Assembly (NCBI RefSeq): GCF_014645315.1
Contig: NZ_BMLQ01000013.1
Location: 1 to 50,954 of the forward strand
Source: Citricoccus zhacaiensis
Lineage (GTDB): Bacteria > Actinomycetota > Actinomycetes > Actinomycetales > Micrococcaceae
Length of the DNA: 50,954 nt
Direction: 5' to 3'
The position numbers were made by a program, and so were the translations under genes. This document shows positions 23,832-31,296 of the stretch, one piece after another; position 1 is the stretch's first letter; every line of letters starts with the position of its first letter. The notes under the pieces were generated by a model that worked only from the letters and a program-made list of their open reading frames with translations, had not been told where the DNA came from and searched no databases.

Positions 23832-26453
23832 GTGCGGTACACGCTGAAGGACTACCAGGCCGACGCAGTCCGGGACGTGCTGTCCAACCTGGCCGATGCG
23901 CGCAAGCGTTTCCATCTGCTCGGGGACCGGTCCCAGTTCGCCCTGACCGCCACCACGGGAGCGGGCAAGACGGTGATGGCCGCGGCCGCGATCGAGGCTT
24001 TGTTCTACGGGGACGAGGAGTTCGACGTCGCTCCGGACCCCTCGGTGGTGGTGTTGTGGTTCTCGGACGACCCGAACCTGAACGAGCAGACCCGGTTCCG
24101 GCTGATGGCCGCCTCCGACAAGCTCAAGCACTCGGACCTGGTCACCATCCAGCACCCGTTCTCGGTGGAGAAGCTGCGACCGGGCAAGGTCTACTTCCTG
24201 AACACCGGCAAGCTCACCAAGACCTCTCTGCTGACTCGCGGCCACGATCAGGGCGATGAGACCACCCAGATTCCGGGGCTGCGGGAGCTGGCGGCCCCGG
24301 ACCTGCAGGGGTACACGGTCTGGGACACCCTGGCTAATACCATCGAGGACTCAGAGCTGACCCTCGTGATGGTCCAGGACGAGGCCCACCGGGGCTTCGG
24401 GACCAAGGCGACCCGGGATAAGGCCACCATCGTGCGCCGGCTGATCGACGGCCACGCGCACGTGCCGCCGATGCCGGTCGTGTGGGGGATCTCCGCGACC
24501 GTGCAGCGCTTCGAGGCCGCCATGGACGAGGCCAAGCTGACCGGACACCGGTTCCCGCTCCCGCGGGTGTCGGTGGACCCGGCCCGGGTGCAGGAGTCCG
24601 GGCTGCTCAAGGACACCATCGCTCTGGACATCCCCGCCGAGACCGGGTCCTTCGACACCGTTCTGCTGGCCCGGGCCACCCGCAAGGCCGTGGAGTCCAC
24701 CCGGGCCTGGGCCGAATACGCGGCTTCCCAGCCGGCGGACGCTGCAGGGTCCACCGCCGACCCGGTGGTGCCGTTGATGGTGCTGCAGGTGCCGAACACC
24801 CCGGACGAGGAGCTGTACGTCCGGGCCTTGGACACGATCTTCGAGCAGTGGCCGGGACTGTCCGAGGACGCCGTCGCCCACGTACTCGGCGACCACTCCA
24901 TCCAGCAGTGGGGCCCCTACCAGGTCCGCTACGTCGCCCCGGAGCGGGTCCAGGACACCACCGAGGTGCGCGTGCTGATCGCCAAGGAGGCGATCTCCAC
25001 CGGCTGGGATTGCCCGAGGGCCGAGGTCTTGGTCTCCTTCCGGCCGGCCAAGGACGCCGTGCACATCACCCAGCTGCTCGGGCGCATGGTCCGCACACCG
25101 CTGGCCATGCGGATCCCCGGCAACGAAAAGCTCAATGCCGTCGAGTGCCTGCTGCCGCACTTCGACCGCCGGACCGCCGAGACGGTGATCAAGGTCCTCA
25201 CCGCCGGCTCCGAGGACTTCCCCGACTCCGGTGGGGAACGCAAGGTGTTGATCGACCCGCAGGAGTTTGGGCCCAACCCGCACCTACCCGAGGCCGTCTG
25301 GGAGGCGCTGGACGCCATCCCGTCCCAATCGTTGCCGCGCAAGGGTGCCAAACCGATCAAGCGTCTGCTGGCCTTGGCGCACGCGCTGGCCACCGACGGG
25401 ATCCGCCCGGATGCCGGCAAGCAGGCACTGGCCGAGCTGTGCGCTGTCCTGGACGGCTGCGCCGCCCGCTACCGGACGGAAGTGGACCAGGCCGTGTCGG
25501 ATGTGTGGACCGTGGAGGGCGAGACCGTCGTCGGGACCTACGGGGCCGCCTCCACCTCGATCGAGCGGTTCACCGCGGCCGCCGACGATCGGGCCATTAT
25601 GGCCGCGTTCCGGGATGCCGGCCGGGTGCTGACCCAGGCCGTGGCCGGGGCTTACGTGGACCGGTTGGCCGGCCCGGAGGACCCGAACACGGACGACGAC
25701 GGGCTGCGCGACGCCCACGCCACCACCGCGGCGCTGGCCCTGGTGCGTCAGGTCCGCGAGGACCTGGACCGGGAGGCCGATGCTCTCACCATGAAATGGT
25801 TCGACGAACACCGGGTGGCCATCCTGGACGTCTCCGATGAACGACTAGCGGAGTACAACGAGATCCGGGCCATGTCCACGGACCCGCAGCGCATGGTGAT
25901 CAGCCGGCCCAAGAACGTCATCGCTGAGACCAAACGGCCCGGTCTGGACGGTGCCGAGCCCGAACCGGTTCCCACCCAGCGGCTGCACCTGCTCTCCGAC
26001 GGGCAAGGGGATTTCCCGGTCGGGGACCTCAACGACTGGGAACTCAACGTCCTGCACGCGGAGATGGAACGCCCCGGGGCCGTGGCCTGGTACCGCAACC
26101 CGGCCCGCAGCGCCCAGGAGGCGGTGTCCGTGGCCTACCAGGACGGCACCGGCGACTGGCGCACCCTGCGCCCGGACTTCGTCTTCTTCGACACCGCCCC
26201 CGGCAGCGAGACCCTAAGGGCCTCCCTGGTGGACCCACACTCCCACCACCTCGCCGACGCCCTGCCCAAGCTCCGCGGCCTGGCCCGCTTCGCCGCCGAA
26301 TACGGCGACGAGTTCCACCGCATTGAGGCCCTGACCCAACTGGAGGGCAAGCCGCGGGTACTGAATATGAAGGACGAATCGGTCAGGGACGCCGCGGAGA
26401 AGGCGACCTCGGCACAGGCGCTCTACGAATCGGTCTGGGCCCAGAACTACTGA
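23832..26453 (+). CDS. res: Type III restriction-type DEAD/DEAH helicase-nuclease (Res)
   Basis: ATP-dependent translocase/restriction subunit partner of Mod, 873 residues. Start GTG 23832 with AAGGGACGGG just upstream; the longer frame from 23718 lies inside mod. Superfamily-2 motifs: Walker A 'TATTGAGKTVMAA' (about 36-48), DEAH-type box 'VMVQDEAHRGFG' (about 180-190), 'WGISATVQRF' (motif III), motif VI 'QLLGRMVRTPL'. Near the C-terminus 'LRPDFVFF' (about 779-786) looks like the start of a PD-(D/E)XK site, but the second half reads 'SLVDPHSHHL', so the usual Glu-x-Lys is not seen. Cleavage competence is therefore uncertain. Confidence 0.9.
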   Translation: MRYTLKDYQADAVRDVLSNLADARKRFHLLGDRSQFALTATTGAGKTVMAAAAIEALFYGDEEFDVAPDPSVVVLWFSDDPNLNEQTRFRLMAASDKLKHSDLVTIQHPFSVEKLRPGKVYFLNTGKLTKTSLLTRGHDQGDETTQIPGLRELAAPDLQGYTVWDTLANTIEDSELTLVMVQDEAHRGFGTKATRDKATIVRRLIDGHAHVPPMPVVWGISATVQRFEAAMDEAKLTGHRFPLPRVSVDPARVQESGLLKDTIALDIPAETGSFDTVLLARATRKAVESTRAWAEYAASQPADAAGSTADPVVPLMVLQVPNTPDEELYVRALDTIFEQWPGLSEDAVAHVLGDHSIQQWGPYQVRYVAPERVQDTTEVRVLIAKEAISTGWDCPRAEVLVSFRPAKDAVHITQLLGRMVRTPLAMRIPGNEKLNAVECLLPHFDRRTAETVIKVLTAGSEDFPDSGGERKVLIDPQEFGPNPHLPEAVWEALDAIPSQSLPRKGAKPIKRLLALAHALATDGIRPDAGKQALAELCAVLDGCAARYRTEVDQAVSDVWTVEGETVVGTYGAASTSIERFTAAADDRAIMAAFRDAGRVLTQAVAGAYVDRLAGPEDPNTDDDGLRDAHATTAALALVRQVREDLDREADALTMKWFDEHRVAILDVSDERLAEYNEIRAMSTDPQRMVISRPKNVIAETKRPGLDGAEPEPVPTQRLHLLSDGQGDFPVGDLNDWELNVLHAEMERPGAVAWYRNPARSAQEAVSVAYQDGTGDWRTLRPDFVFFDTAPGSETLRASLVDPHSHHLADALPKLRGLARFAAEYGDEFHRIEALTQLEGKPRVLNMKDESVRDAAEKATSAQALYESVWAQNY

Positions 26454-26506
26454 CACGTCACTTCAGCAGCACCGCCGACTGATTTGGGGCCGGTTCCGAG
26501 ATTTGC

Positions 26507-27037
26507 TTAGGAATCGACCATCTCGTAGTCGTCCCGCTCGATCGCCTCGAACCAGGCGTTGCCTGAGTCGACGACCTCTGCGTAGTACTCGTTGCCCGCT
26601 GTGCCGTCTTCGATCAGGACATGGGTGGCCAGCACCTGGGACTGGAACTGCAGCTCCGCCAATTCCACGTTTCCCCGACAAGGGCCGACAGAGTTCTCGT
26701 TGGAGTCAAAGGCGTCTTTCACGGACTCGTTGAAGCTCTCTACCATGTCCCCGTGGTCGCCAGCCCCCTGGGAGGCCACGACCAGTTCCCAGCCCATCGA
26801 GATGATTCCCACGCGCATCTCCCCCAGGCACTCATTCTCGGCACGGGATGACTCCGCCACCGGTTCGGCCGGGGTGCTAGCAGGTGTGCTGGAGGCCGAG
26901 GGTCTCGGGGACACGGAGGACGACGCCGAGGAAGGCGCGGCAGCGTCAACGGTGTCACTGCCCTGACTACACCCTGCGGCGGACAGAGTCACGGCCAGGG
27001 CTGCGGCGGACAAGATGATCGGACGAATGAACTTCAT
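26507..27037 (-). CDS. Lipoprotein, hypothetical
   Basis: 176 residues with a lipoprotein signal: basic start 'MKFIRP', hydrophobic core and lipobox 'LSAAGC' (Cys23). A Ser/Pro/Ala linker (about 35-62) precedes a soluble acidic domain with two cysteines ('ENECLGEM' and 'VGPCRGN') that may form a disulfide. The family is not recognised. It lies convergent with the Res gene. It is attached to the outer face of the membrane; function unknown. Confidence 0.8.
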   Translation of the reverse strand: MKFIRPIILSAAALAVTLSAAGCSQGSDTVDAAAPSSASSSVSPRPSASSTPASTPAEPVAESSRAENECLGEMRVGIISMGWELVVASQGAGDHGDMVESFNESVKDAFDSNENSVGPCRGNVELAELQFQSQVLATHVLIEDGTAGNEYYAEVVDSGNAWFEAIERDDYEMVDS

Positions 27038-27206
27038 GAGTGATGCCCCTCTACGGTGCCCGGGTGGGGATACGTGCGCACACCGTCCCCGGACTCAAGC
27101 GATGGCGAATCGTGCCGTGATTCGGCGTCCTTGATACCGGAAACACGAAGCGGACAGCCAGGATTCGGACGGCACATGATCAGGCCAGGCCCAGGCCCAG
27201 ACACGT

Positions 27207-27615
27207 TTAGCTGGCACCTCCCTCCATGACGATCGTCCTTCGGCCATTCGAGTGGCGGATCACCACATTGCTGAACGTGTTCCCTGCTGCTTCGTCACGG
27301 ACGACGTCCCACCAGCCGTGGGACTTGGAATCGATCTTCGGCTTGCCGATGGCGCCGATGCGGGTGATGCGAGTAATGCCGGCAGCGTAGGCGCGGGCGT
27401 GCCGGGCTGAGCGGGGCCCGTAGCCCGCGTGGCCGCGGTGGCGGAGCATCCTAACGACGATCACAAGGCCGAGGCCATTCTTGATGGTGGACCAGACCCG
27501 GACAGGCCCCCTGGGTGCTGGGCACGACGGCGGACTCTCCCGCGGGGTCCGCCCAGAGCTTCCATCCCGGCACGACGAGGACGTTGACGATAGGCAGCGG
27601 AACGGACGAACTCAC
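27207..27615 (-). pseudogene. Frameshifted hypothetical backbone gene
   Basis: The open frame 27464-27207 (85 residues, ending 'RTIVMEGGAS') has no good start. Reading upstream in a neighbouring frame gives plausible coding sequence from GTG 27615, including 'VVPGWKLWADPAGESAVV'. The switch lies near the run of five C/G at 27507-27511. After a one-base correction the product would run '..PVRVWSTIKNGLGLVIVV' into the 85-residue part. The joined protein is not a family I recognise. A sequencing error in the homopolymer is the alternative. Confidence 0.4.
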
Positions 27616-27657
27616 CTCCGGGAGCGCCAGTTCCCTACCTGTGTGCGGGGACCCTGA

Positions 27658-28026
27658 TCACGACTTAGGGGCGTCGTACCAGCGCACGACGCCGTTGGCG
27701 GAGTGGGCGGCCATGATGGCTTGGGTGGCGTCGGCCAGCGCGGACGCTGCCTGCCGGAGCTGCTCGGCAGCGGTCACGGTGCCGGTGGCGCCGTCCCCGC
27801 GGTCGTCCTCTCCCTCGTAGTGGGTGCCGTCAGCCACACCGTCATGCCAGGTGGCGAGTTGCTGGCAGACCTGGGAAAGGTGGTCGGTGGTGGCGTTCAG
27901 TTCTCCCAGCAAGCGGTACGAGTCGCTGGGGACCGGGACGGTGCGGGTGGAGTGCGCCAGGACACGGGCGGCTTGCTCCAGTTCGGCTGCGATCTCGGCC
28001 TGACGGTGGTCTTCATTGATGGCCAT
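27658..28026 (-). CDS. Hypothetical plasmid-backbone protein, 122 residues
   Basis: No family recognised. It is mostly helical and acidic ('AEIAAELEQAARVLAHSTR', 'AAEQLRQAASALADATQAIM'), with no signal peptide or membrane helix. ATG at 28026 is preceded by AGGGAG. It lies about 160 bp downstream of the HTH gene at 28190-28939 on the same strand and probably belongs to the same long minus-strand unit that begins at leader R2. Confidence 0.65.
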   Translation of the reverse strand: MAINEDHRQAEIAAELEQAARVLAHSTRTVPVPSDSYRLLGELNATTDHLSQVCQQLATWHDGVADGTHYEGEDDRGDGATGTVTAAEQLRQAASALADATQAIMAAHSANGVVRWYDAPKS

Positions 28027-28189
28027 CGGTATTTACTCCCTATCGGTTGGGTCTACTGCTGTGGCCTTGGGCCAGATGTACCGTTGCCGTCCACCGCCCC
28101 CCAAATGCGGCGGCTGGTCGCCAGTCTAGGAAGCACGGCGGACACCGGAGGGGGCGGCGGGGGCGGCGGGGGCCTGCATGGCGAAACTC

Positions 28190-28939
28190 CTAGTCGAGCG
28201 GCTGGGGTTTGATTGCTTCGATGATGGCGCGGGCTTCTTCGTCGGTAGCCCCGGGCAGCGCCCACTCGATCCCGTTCGCAATTTCGGGCCAGCGGACCAC
28301 GTAGTCCCCGAGGTCGGCGGCGCGCGCGTTGTAGCCGCCCTGATAGCCGCGCACCACGGCGAGCATTTCCTCGGCCCCATAGGTCCGGTATGCCTCAAGG
28401 ACCAGCCTGCCCGTGTCGTCTCCGGGATGATGTGCGTCGCCCACGGTGGATGCCGGGGCTCCCTCGGAAGCATGTGCAAGGTCGGCTGCGTATTGGCCCA
28501 CTTCCTGGGCTCGCACGATCAGATTATTCAGCGATGACATCGGGCTTTCCTCACGTTCTGTCTTGATCCGTTTCCTGTTGATGGCTCCGACGGCCACGAC
28601 GCTAACGGAGTGCCCTCCGTCGTCTGCGTCGGTCCATCTGAAGGGGGCCCCGGCAGGAATCCGCTCTGGTGCATGAGCCCAGATGGCCTGCTCGGCCTCC
28701 ATGTACTCTTCCGGCGTCCCCCACGACGGAGGGGTGAGAGGGCCGAGACTCGGCCTCAGGTTCCGAGCGACCGTACTTTTCGGCACCCGGAGCTTCGCGG
28801 CTGTCTCCCGCACGGACATTCCAGCCATGTACGCGGCGTGAACGGCCTGTCGCAGTAGCCGAGCCTCCTGGTATTGCCCGATACTGGCGCGTCGGCGCGC
28901 GACCTCGAAGGCCTGCTCAATCGTTGTGAAATCTGACAT
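28190..28939 (-). CDS. HTH-containing protein, probable self-regulated backbone regulator
   Basis: 249 residues from ATG 28939. The N-terminal part has a helix-turn-helix ('MAGMSVRETAAKLRVPKSTV', about 40-60). The C-terminal part ('EAYRTYGAEEMLAVVRGYQ' onward) is the region duplicated at 17660-17854. An internal ATG at about residue 134 ('MSSLNNLIV') is preceded by GAGGAAAG, so the C-terminal half may also be made separately, or two genes have fused. Two identical palindromes lie 22-62 bp upstream, suggesting autoregulation. Family not recognised. Confidence 0.7.
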   Translation of the reverse strand: MSDFTTIEQAFEVARRRASIGQYQEARLLRQAVHAAYMAGMSVRETAAKLRVPKSTVARNLRPSLGPLTPPSWGTPEEYMEAEQAIWAHAPERIPAGAPFRWTDADDGGHSVSVVAVGAINRKRIKTEREESPMSSLNNLIVRAQEVGQYAADLAHASEGAPASTVGDAHHPGDDTGRLVLEAYRTYGAEEMLAVVRGYQGGYNARAADLGDYVVRWPEIANGIEWALPGATDEEARAIIEAIKPQPLD

Positions 28940-28960
28940 GACAGCCACCCCCATTCCTTC

Positions 28961-29001
28961 TGTCCCACCGTGGGACAGTATTAATGTCCCACGGTGGGAC
29001 A
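28961..29001 (-). promoter_or_regulatory. Twin palindromic operators upstream of the HTH gene
   Basis: TGTCCCAC-C-GTGGGACA (28961-28977) and TGTCCCAC-G-GTGGGACA (28985-29001) are perfect 17-bp palindromes, 24 bp centre to centre, with an AT-rich TATTAAT between them that can act as a -10 box. A half-site-like CGGTGGGTC follows at 29013-29021. This is a classic arrangement for a dimeric repressor, most simply the adjacent HTH protein. Confidence 0.7.
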
Positions 29002-29019
29002 GTAATGGTCAACGGTGGG

Positions 29020-29706
29020 TCAATGGGTTTCGGGGGGGTGCTGGTAGTGCGGGCACTCGGGGTTGGCGACTCCGATGCTGTAGCCGGGGCTGGCCGAATC
29101 GAACGGACCGGCGGCGCTGCTGTGGCTTCGGGTTGCGGCGGCGGAGTGCCGGCAATCCCTCCACGGCGCTCCGGCGGCCTGCCACGCGGCAGGGTAGTCA
29201 TCCGGGACGAGGTAGCGGGGTTTGTCCGGGCTCTTGCCCGGGCACAGCACGGGCAGGGCGTCCCAGCCCGGCCAGCAGTGGTCCAGGTACTCGGCCACGG
29301 CATCGGCCTCTGCCTCGTGGACTCCACTCCACCACTGGCACCCGTCGCACCACACCCGGTGGTAGTAGCCACCCACGTCCTGCAGGCGTTCCCTAATGCT
29401 CTGGCGCTGGGCTGCGACGGCGCGGAAGAGCCGGGCGGACCGCAGGTCGGCCGTGAACATCGCGGATGCGTGCGGGTGGCCCTTGCCGCCGTTGACGCTG
29501 GTCAGGTCCAGCCGCCAGCCGCGCCAGGGTCGCCAGGCGTCCCCGCGCAGTCGTCCGTAGTCGGCCCTCCACTGGTCTTCCAGCTCGGCCAGCTCGGCCG
29601 GGGTGAGCTCGAGGCGGAACCCCTCGGCCGGCCCCGTCGGAGTCGGCAGCAACTCGGTCAGCAGCTGCAGCGCGTCGAGTTGTCCAACCACCGCCGTCCG
29701 CTTCAT
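29020..29706 (-). CDS. DUF6349-like plasmid-backbone protein
   Basis: 228 residues from ATG 29706, which overlaps the redoxin stop (ATGA). Central region with Cys/Trp/His residues: 'YYHRVWCDGCQWW', 'YLDHCWPGWDALPVLCP'. The two CxxC-like positions could bind a metal. The pattern matches proteins I associate with DUF6349 in actinobacterial mobile DNA; function unknown. The longer frame up to 30135 runs antisense to the redoxin and is rejected. Same operon as nrdH and the 88-residue CPFC protein behind leader R2. Confidence 0.7.
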   Translation of the reverse strand: MKRTAVVGQLDALQLLTELLPTPTGPAEGFRLELTPAELAELEDQWRADYGRLRGDAWRPWRGWRLDLTSVNGGKGHPHASAMFTADLRSARLFRAVAAQRQSIRERLQDVGGYYHRVWCDGCQWWSGVHEAEADAVAEYLDHCWPGWDALPVLCPGKSPDKPRYLVPDDYPAAWQAAGAPWRDCRHSAAATRSHSSAAGPFDSASPGYSIGVANPECPHYQHPPETH

Positions 29707-29945
29707 GCCTTCACCACCTGGGCCAGCTCTTCGATCTTGTCCGGGCGGAAGCCGGACCAGTGATCGCCGGTCGCGGTCACGACCACGGGGGCCTGCATGT
29801 ACCCCAGGGTCCGGATCCGCTCCAGGGCGTCGACGTCCTGAGACAGGTCTACGGTTTCGTAGTCGATGCCCTTCTTCTCGAGGGCGCGGTAGGTGGCGTT
29901 GCACTGTACGCAGTCGGGCTTGCTGTAGACGGTCACGGTGGTCAT
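29703..29945 (-). CDS. nrdH: NrdH-type glutaredoxin-like redoxin
   Basis: Small thiol-disulfide carrier, 80 residues, thioredoxin fold. The active site is CVQC (C12-C15, 'YSKPDCVQCNATYRALEKKG'), the cis-Pro loop 'MQAPVVV' and the C-terminal 'WSGFRPDKIEEL' are typical of NrdH, which reduces class Ib ribonucleotide reductase. No nrdE/nrdF is present, so in this backbone it may serve plasmid replication needs or another reductase. Good ribosome-binding site (AAAGGACC). Overlaps the next gene. Confidence 0.9.
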   Translation of the reverse strand: MTTVTVYSKPDCVQCNATYRALEKKGIDYETVDLSQDVDALERIRTLGYMQAPVVVTATGDHWSGFRPDKIEELAQVVKA

Positions 29946-29977
29946 GGTCTGGTCCTTTCCAGTATTGACTGTCGCGG

Positions 29978-30244
29978 TCAGTGACTGCGGATGAGGTCGG
30001 GGTCGATGCCGTCGCCGAACTCGGCTCCGGGGTAACAGCGGGGGTGAATGCCGCTGATGATTTGTTCACGGAGCCGGTAGTCGAGCTCGGGTAGAGCGTC
30101 CTGGACGGGCTGGCCGTCCATGAGTGCGTCCGCACCGGTCTGGGGGATGGTGATCCATCCCTGCTGGTGGCAGAACGGGCACACCGGGGTCAGGATGTCG
30201 GCGTAGCCCTCTTGCATGCTGTCGTAGATCGCGTGGTGACTCAT
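29978..30244 (-). CDS. Hypothetical small protein with CPFC motif
   Basis: 88 residues from ATG 30244, the first gene after leader element R2. It contains 'PVCPFCHQQGWITIP' (a CxxC knuckle) and 'GIHPRCYPG'; three cysteines and several histidines could form one zinc site. No family recognised. First gene of the R2 operon, followed after 32 bp by nrdH. Confidence 0.7.
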   Translation of the reverse strand: MSHHAIYDSMQEGYADILTPVCPFCHQQGWITIPQTGADALMDGQPVQDALPELDYRLREQIISGIHPRCYPGAEFGDGIDPDLIRSH

Positions 30245-30273
30245 CTGGGGTTCCTCTCGCCGTGGGGGGGTGT

Positions 30274-30630
30274 GGGTCGTTCCTCTCCCCCGTTGTTTTT
30301 TGCCTGCTGGCGAAACGCAGTGAGCTGCCCCGGACGGAACCGGCATCAACCCGAAGGGCGGGGGAGGAGAAAAGCTTGGGGAGGAAAGAAGCGACCGAGG
30401 AACGAGGAAGCGCCGACCCCAGGTTTTCGGGGGGAGCCGGCCCCGGAGCGCCAGCGGAGGGGCTTGTGCCGGTGGAGCCGGGGCACATAATCCGCAGGAC
30501 AGCAGGCAAAAAATGGAGGTCGGCCCGCTAGGGCCGGCGTCCTGGTCCGTCGCCGTTCCGGCGGACCAGGACAAGCAGCCGGCCGCTTGCGGCCGCCCGC
30601 GAGTGGGGTTCCGAGCGAGCGAGGGACCCC
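30274..30630 (-). repeat. R2: ~355-bp structured leader element upstream of the CPFC-nrdH operon
   Basis: Second copy of R1 on the minus strand, similar over its whole length. Conserved parts: GGCCGC/GCGGCC hairpin (30581-30594), the large GTCCTGGTC/GACCAGGAC hairpin (30539-30572), CGGCCC-GCTA-GGGCCG (30521-30536). A perfect 14-bp closing stem joins 30296-30309 and 30500-30513 around 190 bases. It ends 30 bp before the ATG at 30244. No open frame is shared by the copies, so conservation is structural. Confidence 0.75.
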
Positions 30631-30752
30631 ATCTGCTCTGGCTCGGTCCGAACACATGCGGCGTCTTGGCGTTGATCGTTATTGAGCCGGAACTGATAGC
30701 GAGGCCGGGCAGGTTTGGGTCGGCCGCTACCCCGTCCGGGGGTTGAAATACC

Positions 30753-31118
30753 ATGGCAGCCATGGCCAGATCGCGTTTCCCGCTGAAGCAGCTCTCCTGG
30801 GAAAGCGCCAGGGTGCTCGCCAGCGACGATCCGAACCGAGAGCTGGAGCGCCTCAACCAACAAGACCGGGCGCGGGTGGCCCGTGAACTCGCCGCGGATC
30901 ACGCCCAGTGCATCCAGTGGTTCAGGGCCTTCGTCGTCCTTCTCGTTGCTTCAGTCGTGCTGGTCCCGCTCGTGGTCCTGCTGGATCGGTCTATCTCGTG
31001 GGCATTCCTGATCCCGTGGGCGACACCAGCCGTGATCTCGGCCTTCCTGGTGTACCGCCTCTGGCCTCTGCGGGCCTCGCAGTTGCGCTTGAGCCGTGTT
31101 GTGCACGACGCGTTCTAA
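30753..31118 (+). CDS. Hypothetical membrane protein, 121 residues
   Basis: A charged helical N-terminus (to about 50, 'RELERLNQQDRARVARELAA') and two hydrophobic helices (about 58-78 and 83-102) followed by a short basic tail. No family recognised. ATG 30753 or 30762; weak ribosome-binding site. Divergent from the R2 leader, with about 120 bp between. Likely small inner-membrane protein. Confidence 0.6.
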   Translation: MAAMARSRFPLKQLSWESARVLASDDPNRELERLNQQDRARVARELAADHAQCIQWFRAFVVLLVASVVLVPLVVLLDRSISWAFLIPWATPAVISAFLVYRLWPLRASQLRLSRVVHDAF

Positions 31119-31155
31119 GGTCACCTGATCACCATCCGACGCCAGCTAAGGAATG

Positions 31156-31205
31156 CCGGCCCGCCAGGGCCGGTACCTGGTCCGTCGCTGTCCCGGGGGA
31201 CCAGG
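31156..31205 (-). repeat. R3: partial copy of the R leader (two hairpins only)
   Basis: CCGGCCC-GCCA-GGGCCGG (31156-31173) and CCTGGTCC..GGACCAGG (31176-31205) match the hairpin pair of R1/R2 in the same order and spacing, same orientation as R2. The ~200-base domain is missing. Loop bases differ while stems are kept. Confidence 0.6.
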
Positions 31206-31296
31206 GAATCACCGTCCGCGTTCTGCCGCCCGTGTTGTCCACAGGCCCCGGCCGAACAGGACCTGGCGACAGACACTGACGTTTAGGCTCGTGTCC

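Noticed and set aside
28140-28185. GGC-rich simple repeat near 28145-28175 as a regulatory repeat
   Set aside because: Short low-complexity run of G and C only, no palindrome or conserved unit.
29707-30135. 371-residue protein extending upstream from the DUF6349-like gene
   Set aside because: The extra N-terminus is a shifted frame over nrdH; ATG 29706 overlaps the nrdH stop, as expected for coupling.
11097-30630. R1/R2 as ends of one insertion sequence or composite transposon
   Set aside because: No transposase within, no terminal repeats or target repeats at their edges, and both are placed as leaders of genes.
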